Positions 31,667 to 43,434 of a DNA stretch of 64,000 bases are shown piece by piece. How positions within the stretch are numbered: the first letter of the stretch is position 1; every line of letters starts with the position of its first letter. The notes under the pieces were generated by a model. That model was not told the origin of the DNA and searched no databases. It was given only the letters and a program-made list of their open reading frames with translations. Source of the stretch: Lotus japonicus (Eukaryota; Streptophyta; Magnoliopsida; Fabales; Fabaceae); NCBI RefSeq assembly GCF_012489685.1, contig NC_080042.1, positions 63,349,633 to 63,413,632 on the forward strand, written 5' to 3'. Both the position numbers and the translations under genes were made by a program.

Positions 31667-32716
31667 GGGCCCGTTTGGTGGTCAGGATAGGATATGATAG
31701 GATATGATATGTGAACATGATATCTACAGGATAGGATAAGAGCAGGATAGACTCTTATCATATCCTGTGTTTGAGGTGCACATGATAATGATAGGATATG
31801 ATAAGGAAAAATGTATCAGATTTATATTAGAATAAAAAATACATTTAAAATTGATCATTCTATTAAATTTAATTTCTTTACATTTTCATGAATTAGTCTA
31901 TATTTTAAAATAAATAAAATTAATTTAAATTTTATTAATTAGCCTATTTTATTGTTTTGAAGATACCCTATATTTTAAATAAAATTATGCAGTTAACCGA
32001 TTGATTTTCACTTAGTTGTGACACGTGATAATTAACAATAAAAGTTAACTAAATTAAGAATATTATTATTTCAAAAGTAATTTATATTTGAATTATAAAT
32101 TATTATATAAGTAGATAAGTAGTTTTAAATAATAGGAGATGAAAATAAAAAATTAATCTATTACTATTAAAAAATCAATATTTGTAATCAATGTTTTTCA
32201 CTTAGTTGTGACACGTGATAAACAATAAAAATTAACTAAATTAAAAATATTATTATTTCAAAAATACTTTATATTTAAATTATTATATAAGTAGATAAAT
32301 AATTTTTAAATAATAGGAGATGAAAATATTAAATTAGTCTATTATTATTAATAAATCAATATTTGTAAGTGAGTAGTCTATTTTTACTATTTATGAATAA
32401 TAATTTTATTTATTTTTTATTTTAGTTAAATTAATATTTTTATATTTATTAATTAATATTATTATAAATTATAAATTATATAATATTAAAATAAATTAAT
32501 TTGGAGTTAGGATACTGAAAGAAAATATATAACTGGTATCCTATCCTGCTCTATCCTAGCTCCCCCCTCAGGATAACTTTTACACATGATTGACAGGATA
32601 GGATAGAAGACATGATAGTGTTATCATATCCTGCTGGTGCAACAAACAACAGATAACAACAGGATATGATTATTATCCTGTCCTATCCTATCCTATCCTG
32701 GTCACCAAACGGGCCC
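31667..32716. mobile_element. PIF/Harbinger-type non-autonomous element
   Basis: The ends gggcccgtttggtggtcagg and cctggtcaccaaacgggccc are exact inverted repeats. They are flanked by the 3-bp duplication TAA (31664-31666 and 32717-32719), typical of PIF/Harbinger. Both sub-terminal zones are packed with 'ggata' / 'tatcc' words. The interior holds a tandem duplication. 1,050 bp, no transposase. Confidence 0.88.
32001..32368. repeat. Internal tandem duplication of about 183 bp in the Harbinger-type element
   Basis: Two copies each contain cacttagttgtgacacgtga, aggagatgaaaat and atcaatatttgtaa, at about 32001-32184 and 32185-32368, moderately diverged. Confidence 0.85.
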
Positions 32717-33261
32717 TAAGTAACATAGTATATTGATGTTATATTTGCCCTTATAAATTTTTCTACTACCTCTTCTAATTAAACATTTTTAATTTTACTT
32801 AATGTGATAACCTTTCGCCTCCTCATCATTTTTTCTGACCTTGGGTGTATTTTGTTGCTTTCTTGTTTTGTTTTCTTAGTCTCTTCGTATAAAAAACTTA
32901 GTCTTATTTTGTTTTAAAAAATAATAATTTTTCATTATAACACAACAAAAATGTGTTTTTAACAGGTTTTACAAAATGAAAACAGGACTTCTGTATATTA
33001 TGAAAGCATTCCTAGAAGACACACACTAACACCATAGCATGTCTTTGTTATAAATTGTAGTTTGACGGTTTGACCAAATTTACACAATTACAATTTTACA
33101 TGCTTTATCATTTCCCAAACAAAAGTGAAAACTTTTCTTGTTTTACTTTTTGTTTTTTGTGTAAACTTAGTACCTTTTCCGATGGAGAAAAAGAAAAGAA
33201 TATTTTAGTACAATGGTACAAAAATCAATTGAAAGTGGCAAGCCATTTTGACCATGCACGA
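32717..33261. other. Upstream flank of the first dsRNA-binding gene
   Basis: No ORF was recognised. It should hold the original promoter of the gene at 33433. It is not part of the duplicated unit, so the second gene copy lacks it. Confidence 0.4.
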
Positions 33262-33432
33262 TTAATTCATGCGCTGCTAAGAACATGTGATCTCTGTTCA
33301 AGGTACAACATGAAAGTGAACAATTAAGAAAAGAGACAAAAATAGATAATAAATGTAAACACAGTTCTGGGGGTAAAAACTAGTGAGAGGTGAATATTGA
33401 GAAGAAGAAGAAGAAGAAGAAAAAAGAAAAAC

Positions 33433-36212
33433 ATGGGATCAAAACCACTCAACAAAACAGGTAAGTCATGTTGAAGTGATTTGGAATTTGCATCACAATT
33501 TCAGTTTGTAAAATCTGGTGAGGGTAATATGTTTTGATAATATGTGGAAGTAATTGTTGCTGATCTTTGTTTAGGAGTACCAGATTTAGTGATGCACAAG
33601 AACCAACTACAAGAGCATGTTCAGAAATGTGGTTGGCCATTGCCAGTTTATGCAATACACAATGAAGGATTTGCTCATGCTCCAAAGTTCAGGTCTACTC
33701 TATGGGTGAATGGAAAAGAGTACAAGTCCAGGCTCACATATCCCCATAAAAAAGATGCAGAACAAGATGCTGCAGAGCTGGCTCTTAAAAGCCTTGTTAG
33801 TAATGAAAATAAGAAGAATGAGGAGCATTGCAAGATTCTTCCTGTAATTAGTTTCATCCTTCATGTGCTTATATTAAATGTCATTTTCTTGTTTATGATG
33901 CAGTTGGTTTGGTCTTTCTTTAAGTGTTGAAGTTGTTTTGGTTTTTCTCCTAGGATCTAATGCAGAGCAAATCAATCCTGTATGAGTATGCTGTGAAAAT
34001 GAACCTGAAAAGCCCCCAATACAGTACCACTCAACAAGGAAAGTTGCATCCAGTTTATGTCTCCACATTAATGTTTAATGGGGAAAGTTACCCTGGAAAA
34101 GTTGGCAAAAGCAAAAAGGAGGCAGAACAACTTGTAGCATTTGTTGCTATCGAATCACTTCTTGGTAAGGATTTAATATTGATCAATCTGAATAAAAAAT
34201 TACTTCAAGATCTGAAGTGTAGATATATTCTGTGCCTATAGCTAATGAGCTATAGTCTGTCTCTATTTTTCAGAATCCAGTTCTTGTGGTCATCTTCATC
34301 ATATAATTAAGTCCAAGGCCAGAATGCAAGGTAACTTGTCACTTATATAGAGCCATGTTTTGTTTTACCAATTATAAGTGTCTTATTGAAGTGAAGTATA
34401 AGTGTTTATAAGGAACTAACAATTCTACGTTGTTGTATGCATGCCCGGAAGGTTCTTCAAAGCTGGTGATTGATATTCCTGTAAGTTGTTTCCTATGTAA
34501 TAAGAAAATCATGAAAGAAACTTGATTTGAAACTCTAACTCATTGGATTTGTTAGTCTTAATTTGCTTGTGTTGTTCTTTCTTAAGTAAAGAGTAATCAA
34601 TTATTTTCGTCTTGTTTGGTGTTTGCAGCCCCCATCTGCGAACATTAGTGGACTGGACTCAACTGTTAATAAGCGAAAACTTGGCACTGTTAACCCTGGA
34701 AGTAAGAAACTAAAAAGGGAAGATGGTGAGTTTCTTTCTAAGTTGTTTTTCAATGTTTCCTCACATAAGGGCTAATTTCAGTAACACTATTGAGATGAAA
34801 AATGGCATCTCAGGATTATGGACATTTAGATTGAATTTGAAATAAGATACTAATATCTAAAACTATTAGTTTCTGTTTTTTAATTGGATACATCTCTTCT
34901 GTTCTGCATGTTTGGAAATATCTGGCCAGAATATAAACTTTCTAGCTTTGTTTTTATTTTTTGATAAGCAACTTTCTAGCTTTGTAATTTGGTAATGTCA
35001 TTAAATTAGGTAAAATGCTAGAGTTTGAAGACATAAGGGAATGACTAATATGGCTTTGTTTGTGTATTCCTACTACATTTTTTAACATATTTTTGATGCC
35101 TCTGTTTTGGGTCCCTTTAATATGCACAAGGATTTCCTTGTGTAACTTTGCACAACCAAAGGAATTGTCCTTTTTACCCTTACTCGAAAATTTAATCTCA
35201 TCTTTATCCTTTCCATCATCTTCATCATCTTCAACCCAAACAACCCAGATTCATCCACACCCAAATTCAGATTGAAAAAAAACCTAATTTCATCCCCACC
35301 TACAAACACCTAAACGCTGTTGCAGCCACTGTTTCCTCGCTGAGCCAAGTTCGCTGGAGAGGCTCCAAAGTCCCATCCCACAACCACCTTGCCTTTGCAG
35401 GATCCAAACCAGAAAAATCCACCATTATAAATCCCAGATCCAGCAGCAGAAAGAAGATGGAGGCGCCGAGACCACCATTTTGTTGTTGCTTCTACATTTT
35501 CTGGGTTTTTTGGTGGTTAGGGTGGGTTGGCTCAGTGTGGGTGGCGTTGGCAGTGGTGGCTTGGCGGTTATTACTGGTGTGGGTTGTGGGTGGGGTCGGT
35601 GGGGTCGGGGGTTGCTGGTTTCTGGGTTGGGGTTGGGTTTCAGTGGGGGCTCTGGGTGGTGGTGGTGGTGTTTGGTGGGGATGGGTGACGTTGCTGGTGG
35701 TGGCAAAAATTTGAAACTTTGGCAGAAGAAGAAGGCGTGGGAAATTTTTGGTGATGGGTGGTGGGGTTTGAGTTCCAGAGAAAGGGGAAGTTTCAGAATC
35801 TGGGGTGGGGTTTGTGGATGTGGGTATGGTGGGTTGATGATGAAGGAGAAGAAGAAGATGAATGGTGATGATGAAGATGAAATGTGTATGTTTGGTGGGA
35901 TTTGTGGTGATGATGATTTTGTGTATGTTTGGTGGGACGGTGCTTTGATGAAGATGGTGTGGTTTTTTTATGATGATAATGTTTTTCTTAATTTGGATTT
36001 GGGTGTGGGATGAATCTGGGTTGCTTTGGGTTGAAGATGATGAAGATGATGGGAAGGATACAGATGAAATTAATTTTTGGAGCAGGGGTAAAAGAGACAA
36101 TTTTGTGGTTGTGCAAAGTTACACAAGCAAAAAACTTGTGTATATTAGGGGGTTTTATTGGTTTTTTTTAGGATGGCATATTTTAAACACCAAAGAACAA
36201 AGGACAAAATGA
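33433..36212 (+). CDS. Double-stranded RNA-binding protein (two dsRBDs, DRB4-like), copy 1
   Basis: Probable partner of a Dicer-like enzyme in small-RNA production, acting in the nucleus. Exons: 33433-33460, 33575-33843, 33954-34164, 34274-34330, 34452-34480, 34629-34725, and a probable last exon 36172-36212. All are GT-AG with consistent phases, giving about 243 residues. dsRBD1 is at about residues 14-84 (starts MHKNQLQEHVQKCGWPLPVY, ends KDAEQDAAELALKSL). dsRBD2 is at about 103-170 (SKSILYEYAVKMN ... SKKEAEQLVAFVAIESLL). The tail contains a basic KRKLGTVNPGSKKLKRE stretch, probably nuclear targeting. The terminal exon is uncertain: an alternative acceptor at 36359 would add about nine other residues. 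A 1-kb Mutator-type element lies in the last intron. Family membership (plant DRB) is clear; DRB4 versus another DRB is inference. Confidence 0.87.
35109..36152. mobile_element. Mutator-type element in the last intron of the copy-1 dsRNA-binding gene
   Basis: Long inverted ends: left contains ttgtgtaactttgcacaacc, right the inverse ggttgtgcaaagttacacaa. The similarity extends about 200 bp inward (ccatcatcttcatcatcttc and its inverse). It is absent from unit 2, where the site reads 'gttttattgg' at 47271-47280. The interior is GT/CA-rich low-complexity DNA, and its long open frames are treated as chance. The flanking duplication is short and unclear (TTTT). Confidence 0.85.
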
Positions 36213-36422
36213 GGATACAAGCTTTGACAGAGGTTTCTTCAATTCTTCACTATATATTCAAAGTTTTTGTTTAATGGGCATGTTAGGAGTATTTATTTGA
36301 TCAATTCCTTTCTAGGTTGTGATTATTGAATAGCTGTTTAACAATGAATATTCTTACAGAAAATCTTTGCATTCTGAACATATTTTAGAGCATTCTAAAT
36401 CTTTGTTCAATCTTTGCATTAT

Positions 36423-36687
36423 GGCTAAAAAGCACTTTTGGCCCCTGATGTTTCAAGTTTGTGCAAATTCTGCCCCTACTCTATTTTTGTCGATGTTTCT
36501 ACCCCTCATGTTTTCAAACAGTGCATCGTCTACCTCTTATGTTTTCAAACAGTGCATCGTCTACCACTGACGGAGGGGTAGACAGTGCACTGTTTGAAAA
36601 CATGAGGGGTAGAAACATCGACAAAAATAGATAGGGGCAGAATTTGCACAAACTTGAAACACCAGGGGCCAAAAATGCTTTTTAGCC
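36423..36687. mobile_element. 265-bp Mutator-type foldback MITE
   Basis: It begins ggctaaaaagcacttttggc and ends with the near inverse. The inverted arms run over most of the element ('gtagaaacatcgacaaaaat' opposite its complement). It is flanked by a perfect 9-bp duplication, ttgcattat (36414-36422 and 36688-36696), and is absent from unit 2 at about 47533-47541. It lies just past the 3' end of the dsRNA-binding gene. Confidence 0.92.
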
Positions 36688-37305
36688 TTGCATTATTGAG
36701 AACTAGTGCATTTTTACCCGCGCGTTGCACGGGGAATATGTCTATTGTATTTGATATATCGATTCATATTTTAAATTATAAATATTTAAGATGCTAAGAA
36801 TATAAGAATAATAATAATAAAGATGTAGACATTTAAAGAGTACAAATTTTGAAAAACACAGAAGTTAATAAACCAAAAGCTTTAATTTTTGCATGTGAGG
36901 TATAACTGAATTTTGTTTGTGAAGATGTATACTCGTGTTGCATAAAGGGTAATGTTTTTGTGTTTTAGATATATAACAATACATAAATATATAATTATTT
37001 TTTAAATTATTAAAAATACACTTAAGTTATAGAAAATGAATTTTATTTTTTTTAACTCGTACAAATTTTCATTTTCATGTAAAATGTTTCTCCCCGTGAG
37101 ATCTCGTAACTCTAATTTGTTAGCACTAATAAATTCAGGTCATAATTTTATAGTCCATATGTATTAATATTTTGTATTCCTCGTACTTTTCTTACTATCA
37201 AATTATTATAGTTATATACTTATATAATAAATATACACTTTTTAAATTTTGAAAATAATACTAAAGTTAACTATATTAAATTTATTCTATTAAAATAATA
37301 TCAAT

Positions 37306-38300
37306 TAATTAGTTTAGAATATAATGATTGTATAAAAAAAGTATAATGATACTTTTATATAAAACAAAATCTCACGTAGATAGCATTATAGTACTTTAAA
37401 ATTAAAACATACAATTGAAAATTACACGCAAATACAAACAACAACCGCTTTTAGGTTTCAGAGCCGACTTAGATGCAAATCATCTTACTCAATGGATTCT
37501 CATTTATCAGACAAACAAAATCTTATAAATTTCATAAATCAATATAGATTTAAAATTTTCAAATTAGCCAAGTTAGATTTGTTTTGGAAATGAATTTTAG
37601 GTGCAGAAATTTTTCCTCGTCATTTATACCCCCTCCGTCCCCTATTAGAAATCACTTTTTGTGAGTTTTTTTTGTCCCAAAATATAAGTCACTTTACAAT
37701 ATCTATGCAACATTAATTTTTTCTCTACATGTTTACCCTTGTAGCATTTAAAGAATTTTCCTACTTTCCAATATTTTTCTTTATTATCGAGGTCACTTTC
37801 ATTTATATCTACTCAAAAAACTTCCAAAACTTATTTTTTATTGGTGGAAAGGGGTTTTCAAGATAGTGGAACATTAATATGGAGAGAGAGGTAGATGAGA
37901 TTCATTGAATTGATATACTTTTAAATGTGGTCCGTTTAGGAAAAAAGATACAAATTTATTGTAACTAACTAATTCTAACCACTTTTCTTAATCCTAGAGA
38001 ATTAGGTAAAAGTGACTTATAATAGGGGACAGAGGGAGTAACTGAATGCATTCGGTTGGTATCTCATTTGATTTTATTTGAAATTTGACATAATATCAAT
38101 CAATTAGTTTAGAATATAACGATTGTTTAAAAAAATATAATGATACCTTTTATATAAAACAAAATCTCACGTAGGTAGCATTATTGTAATTTAAAATTAA
38201 AACATATAAATTGAAAATTAAACCCAAATACAAACAGCAATAGCTTTTAGATTTCAGAGCAGCTTTAGATGCAAATCATCTTACTAAATGGATGCTCATT
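37306..38300. repeat. Direct duplication of about 200 bp inside the Helitron
   Basis: 37306-37500 and 38089-38300 share 'tagtttagaatataa', acaaaatctcacgtag, gatgcaaatcatcttact and more. They lie on either side of the Stowaway MITE 37627-38040. 'acaaaatctcacgt' recurs again at about 38348-38450. Confidence 0.8.
37627..38040. mobile_element. Stowaway-type MITE inside the Helitron
   Basis: Ends ccccctccgtcccctattag and its inverse ctaataggggacggaggg-like (observed ataataggggacagagggag), flanked by TA at 37627-37628 and 38039-38040. About 410 bp. Confidence 0.88.
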
Positions 38301-38631
38301 TATTAGAGAAATAAAGAAGTTAACTGTATAGAGAAATCCTTGGGGTTTTACAAAATCTCACGTTACATATACATAAAGAAATCTCTAAAGTTAAAAAGAA
38401 AATTTTACAATGATAGTTTTTATATAAAACAAAATCTCACGTTACATATACATAAAAAAATCTCTATAATTAAAAATAATATTTTAAAATTAATAATGAT
38501 TGCATTCACATTAATAATGGTTGATTTGCCGGAGTAATATCCTTTCACCCTCCATAAATGTACATCAAACCTTGTATACAGTAACCTATGAGCTCTAGTC
38601 CGTAGCTAATGAGAAACTCTGCCAAATTCAC

Positions 38632-38703
38632 CTAGCAACCATCAAATCTCTGCGTGTCCATAGTAGCTCTGTGGTCCCTCAGCACCAGATCAGCTCCATT
38701 TTC
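38632..38703 (-). pseudogene. Possible captured terminal exon in the Helitron
   Basis: Minus strand: acceptor 'gaattccag' at 38704-38712, then 23 codons starting ENGADLVLRDHRATMD and ending RFDGC plus stop TAG (38634-38632). The acceptor context and the much higher GC than the surrounding DNA look like the last exon of a host gene. The parent gene was not identified. Confidence 0.4.
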
Positions 38704-38739
38704 CTGGAATTCACAATAAATAAAAATATGACAAATTAA

Positions 38740-40656
38740 GAAAAAATAAGAATTAAAGTACCTAAATCCTAATTAAATCTAAAATTTAAAAATGTACTAA
38801 TTAAAGATAGATAAAAACTCTCAAAATCTATCAAATTACAATAAAAACTTATAAAATCATAAATTAAATAAAGACCTAAAATTCAATAAAGACACCATAA
38901 AAATTAATTAATAATTTCAAAATAAAATAAAAGATCCAAGATAAAATCAAGAAATAAACAACTTAAATCTTAATCAAATCTAAAATTTAAAAAGGTACTA
39001 ATTAAAGATAGATAAAAACTACCAAAGTCTAGCAAATCACAATAAAAACTCATAAAACCCTGAATTAAATAAAAATCCAAAAATTCAATAAAAATACAAT
39101 AAAAATTAATTAACACTCTTAAGGGAATATGTAACTATATGGTTTAGAACTTATGAAAGGTGCTGGTAGACTGGCGGTATGTTTTTCACGGGAATTGAAA
39201 ACCTTTTACCATGTACATTATGAGAGGGAAGGTAACGTTTGACACAAAGAAAACTTATATAAGAACAGAGAGGGAAATATTGAATGGTAACATATTGACC
39301 ATGTAATCAATATTTTAATTGTAAACATAAACGGGATGCCAATCATAAATAGATAAATATTTTTAATTTAAATTCACTTTAAATCTTTTGAAATATTAAT
39401 AAAATATATAACAAAAAGTTCATATGCAAATAAATAAATGTTCTCAAGATTTAGCTTAAGCAAATAAGGGACCATAAAATTCTAAAGAAAATTCACCATT
39501 CCAGAAAAAAAAAATGCAACCTAGCAATAGGTTTTGGCAATTCCAAATTAACACTAACCTATAGGTATTCAGTTGTAGAAGAATCCCACCAAAATTATGA
39601 AAAAATCTAAATTGTAAGGTGAAATGAATCACACTACTTTTCCACATACCTCGATTAATTAAAAAATATATATTTTCTATTGTTTTATATGCAAAATATT
39701 TTTTTTATTGATCTCACCTTGCTTATGTTAGTCACTAAGACTATGTTTGTATAAATGTTCACATACATTCAAATGCACCTATATCTCAATCTTTGTCAGT
39801 AGTACATGCCTCAAATTAAAGTACGTACTTATGGCCATTAACCTTAAGATTTGGATAACACACTGCAGTAAGATCTGGTTAGCCTAATTCATAAGCTTAC
39901 AACATCAAAGAAACTTTTAATCCCCCCTTAAAAAGTGAGAACAGATGGAAAACAATTCATCTTTCATGACCAGTGAGAACAGATAAATGTTGAAATAATA
40001 TACATAACAATGAAAAAAAATAAATGGGATGTTCATCTATCAAAGTTAATTTTTTTATCAACAAACACATTAATACATGAACATTACAAAACAATAATAA
40101 TGAAACATAGAATGGGTTAAAACATGCTTTGGCGAACAAAAGACACTTCTAGAACTACATGGAAGAATCATTAAAATTGAAGAAGAAGGACTACCAGAGA
40201 TATGAGGAAAATGATATGCCTTTGACTTTTGAGTGATAACAATTCTTAGTCTACAAAGCCACAAAGCATTGTTTTTGACATACCTGGAACAAAGAGGCTG
40301 AAGCAAGAAGTGAGAAACTCGTTTTTGAGTTTGAAGAACATACACTCTCAAATCTCAATTGTGATTTTCCACTGTAACCATAAAAAAAAATTCTCAATTG
40401 TGATGGGGATAAATTTATAATGAAAAATTTAATTGAAGTGAAGGTCCATGTTGTTTTTGAAGCATATATGATATGAGGTTTGCCATGGTTGAGATGAAGA
40501 AGGGAGAAATAGAGAAAATTGTGAGAATTTTGGAGATGGAGAACGTATGAAGGTTTTTTTGCTCTTCTAACCCTTTTTATTTTCTAATATAGATTGATAT
40601 TGATACTCTATATAAAAAAAAAAATTTTAGGAAGATTTTTTTTAACAGAAACTATC
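38740..40656. other. Helitron interior, AT-rich with diverged repeats
   Basis: 38740-39115 carries two diverged copies of the 'acctaaatcctaatcaaatc ... caataaaaactcataaaa' repeat that also makes up the Helitron 5' end. The remainder to 40550 has no recognised feature. Confidence 0.55.
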
Positions 40657-41882
40657 TAACAAAGATACATAAAAACAAACAACCTAAATAATCAAATCTA
40701 AAATTTTAAAAGGTACTAAATAAATATAGATAAAAACTATCAAAATCTAGCAAATCACAATAAAAACTCATAAAATTCTGAATTAATTAAAAATTCGAAA
40801 ATTCAATAAAAATACCATAAAAATTAATTAATGCTCTAAAAATAAATTAAGATTAAATCAAGAAATAAACAACCTAAATCCTAATCAAATCTAAAATTTA
40901 AAAATAATTTTTTATGAGAATTAACCTATAGAGAACGTATGAAGGTTTTTTTTGCTCTTCTAACCCTTTTTATTTTCTAATATAGATTGATATTGATACT
41001 CTATATAAAAAACAATATTTTTTAGGAAGATTTTTTTAACAGAAACTATCTAACAAAGATACATAAAAACAAACAACCTAAATCCTAATCAAATCTAAAA
41101 TTTAAAAAGGTACTAAATAAATATAGATAAAAACTATCAAAATCTAGCAAATCACAATAAAAACTCATAAAATTCTGAATTAATTAAAAATCCGAAAATT
41201 CAATAAAAATACCATAAAAATTAATTAATGCTCTAAAAATAAATTAAGATTAAATCAAGAAATAAACAACCTAAATCCTAATCAAATCTAAAATTTAATG
41301 TGGCAAATAGGGCCAAGGTGGAAAAACTGATGTGTAAATTATTAAATGAGAATTAATAGGTGGAAAAGCTGATGTGTAAATAATTAAGTGAGAATTAATC
41401 TCGGAGCGACACGTCACTAACTTGGCCTGTGAGAGCGACACGTCATGCTAGAAGTTCTTCTTTTCTAACAAAGATACATAAAAACAAACAACCTAAATCC
41501 TAATCAAATCTAAAATTTAAAAAGGTACTAAATAAATATAGATAAAAACTATCAAAATCTAGCAAATCACAATAAAAACTCATAAAATTCTGAATTAATT
41601 AAAAATCTGAAAATTCAATAAAAATACCATAAAAATTAATTAATGCTCTAAAAATAAATTAAGATTAAATCAAGAAATAAACAACCTAAATCCTAATCAA
41701 ATCTAAAATTTAATGTGGCAAATAGGGTCAAGGTGGAAAAGCTGATGTGTAAATTATTAAATGAGAATTAATAGGTGGAAAAACTGACGTGTAAATAATT
41801 AAGTGAGAATTAATCTCGGAGCGACACGTCACTAACTTGGCCTGTGAGAGCAACACGTCATGCTAGAAGTTGTTCTTTTCTA
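40657..41882. repeat. Tandem repeats at the Helitron 5' end
   Basis: Units start with taacaaagatacataaaaac at 40657, 41051 and 41466. The last two are about 415 bp each and nearly identical, including 'ctcggagcgacacgtcacta' and 'cacgtcatgctagaagtt'. A TATATTAGAAAA-like terminus occurs at the true end, and a related one (minus 'TCTATATTAGAAAATAAAAA') is seen twice internally at about 40600 and 40985. Confidence 0.85.
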
Positions 41883-41897
41883 ATATATATAGATAGA

Positions 41898-43434
41898 TTC
41901 TCAATTCTAAGACCAATTTCTATTGACAGGTTTTTAACTTGTGAGTACACAGAAATGGAAATGGTTTTACATGCCAGGTAGTTTAGGGAAATTTTGTAAC
42001 ACAAAGAAGTAAACCAAATTCCACAGTTTTTGTCTTGTTAAGTATGGTACTATGGTTGATTAATAGGCTCTTGTCATTAGGATTTTGGTGGCTGACATAT
42101 ATGGTGGTTTAATTTGTGGACCTTTTCCTTTTTTTTCTTCAACTAATGGAGGCCGGTTACCTGCATGAATTACTTCTATTTACTTTTTATATGAATTTAT
42201 ATTTTGAATAAGATGCTATTTGTTAAATGCAACTCATTAATCAGTTTAAACATGAATAAAGTATATTGAGAAGGCGGGTTATAAAAATATGGTACTCAAG
42301 CCCATCAAATTTAGAGAAACCAGCAAGGACACACTACTACAGAAAATGGCAAGGTTGCTGTTAAAATATATCAAAGGTAGCGGTCAAAACCGGTGCATAG
42401 GAAGGCGCTGTCTTTGGAGCTAAGGTGCTAAGGTCGCGATTGTGATTTTTCAGAACCCCTTTAGACTCCAAATTTTTTGCAAAGCTGACAGCAAAGGTAG
42501 CTGTAGAATTTTTCAATTAATGATGTATGATAAATGAGCATGGCAGGCATGTATACAGATTACAACTAGGAGTAGAAAGTTAAATTTGGAAATTAATTAT
42601 GATGGCTGGCGCAGGCATAGAAAATGAACATGCACACATGAGCTCCCAGATGTTACAAGCTAAGTCAATTGATGGCATAAAATCAGAACTTAAAACCCCT
42701 AGCTTCAAGTTCAAACCTCTTCATCCCATCCTTGATGAAGTAATTAAATTGTCAGTAAGTAAAGCTTGAATAACAATCATAGAAGTACAATTGACAACTG
42801 CAATGGTTGACTTCTCAAGCCCCTTTGGTTTTAATTTTGCTGCAAAATCTAATTGGTGGAGGAAACACAACGTAAAGAAATTCCAATCTATATATAGGCA
42901 AATGTTGGTCCATGATGCAGCATGATCCAACTAGCTGCTGTATCATAATCAAGCTTCACAAAATACACAAATAATAGCACAGACCTTGGCAGTCATGAAA
43001 TGCTTAATGATGTGATTAACACTAAGAACAACTGAACAAGAATAAATACTAACAACATGTAACCAGTTCCTTGCTTCCAAAAAGGCAACAAAAGAAATAA
43101 AAACCCTACTTTCACAGAACTGAGTTCAATTTGCTGACTAATTTATTAAAAAAATAAATAAAGAAAAACAGGACACCTTCTATCAGTTTATAACAATAAC
43201 TAAGAGGAAAAAAAAGAAGAAGTAGAAAATGGGTACTCAAACAAACCAAGTAAAAAAACGTAAGGAAAAACTCACATACCAACAGTATGCTCAAGCAGCT
43301 TAGTTATTCATCCATAATAAAACTTCGAAATGGATAGGAAGACAACTTCTCCCTTATTTCATCGACACTTGATTTTCAACGAAGGAAGAATCCTAAAGTT
43401 GAAAGTGAACTAGTAATGTTAAAATTGGATTAGA
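41898..43434. other. Duplicated DNA downstream of the dsRNA-binding gene, unit 1
   Basis: Collinear with 47548-48920 and 51319 onward in unit 2. The open frame 42721-42930 (minus) is partly conserved in unit 2 (48267-48455) but has no recognised domain and no clear gene structure. Confidence 0.5.
42332..42505. mobile_element. CACTA-type transposon end (solo fragment)
   Basis: It begins CACTACTACAGAAAATGGCA, typical of En/Spm (CACTA) termini, and continues with 'ggtagcggtcaaaaccggtg'. Unit 2 lacks it (about 47940). No second end was found, so it is a fragment. Confidence 0.6.

Larger units (their letters stand above)
36703..41897 (-). mobile_element. 5.2-kb non-autonomous Helitron
   Basis: On the minus strand it starts TCTATCTATATATATTAG at 41897 and ends with the hairpin CCCGTGCAACGCGCGGG followed by TAAAAATGCACTAG at 36703. 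It is inserted between A and T without target duplication. The empty site is visible in unit 2 (A at 47547, T at 47548; 'aagaattctcaattc'). A 5' TC, 3' hairpin plus CTAG, and A/T target are the Helitron hallmarks. No Rep/helicase ORF is present. It contains a Stowaway MITE, a duplicated internal block, a possible captured exon and tandem repeats at its 5' end. Confidence 0.9.

Noticed and set aside
35457..36100. Overlapping long ORFs on both strands (177 and 202 codons)
   Set aside because: They lie inside a Mutator-type element in GT/CA-biased low-complexity DNA (G/W/V runs on one strand, P/T/H runs on the other). No domain, and absent from the duplicate unit.
36359..36391. Alternative last exon of the copy-1 dsRNA-binding gene (acceptor at 36359, conserved at 47479 in copy 2)
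   Set aside because: Possible, but the upstream acceptor at 36171 (47290) would be met first and gives a longer tail; cDNA would decide.
42721..42930. Minus-strand ORF conserved in both duplication units
   Set aside because: Conservation is explained by the recent duplication; no domain and no exon structure seen.
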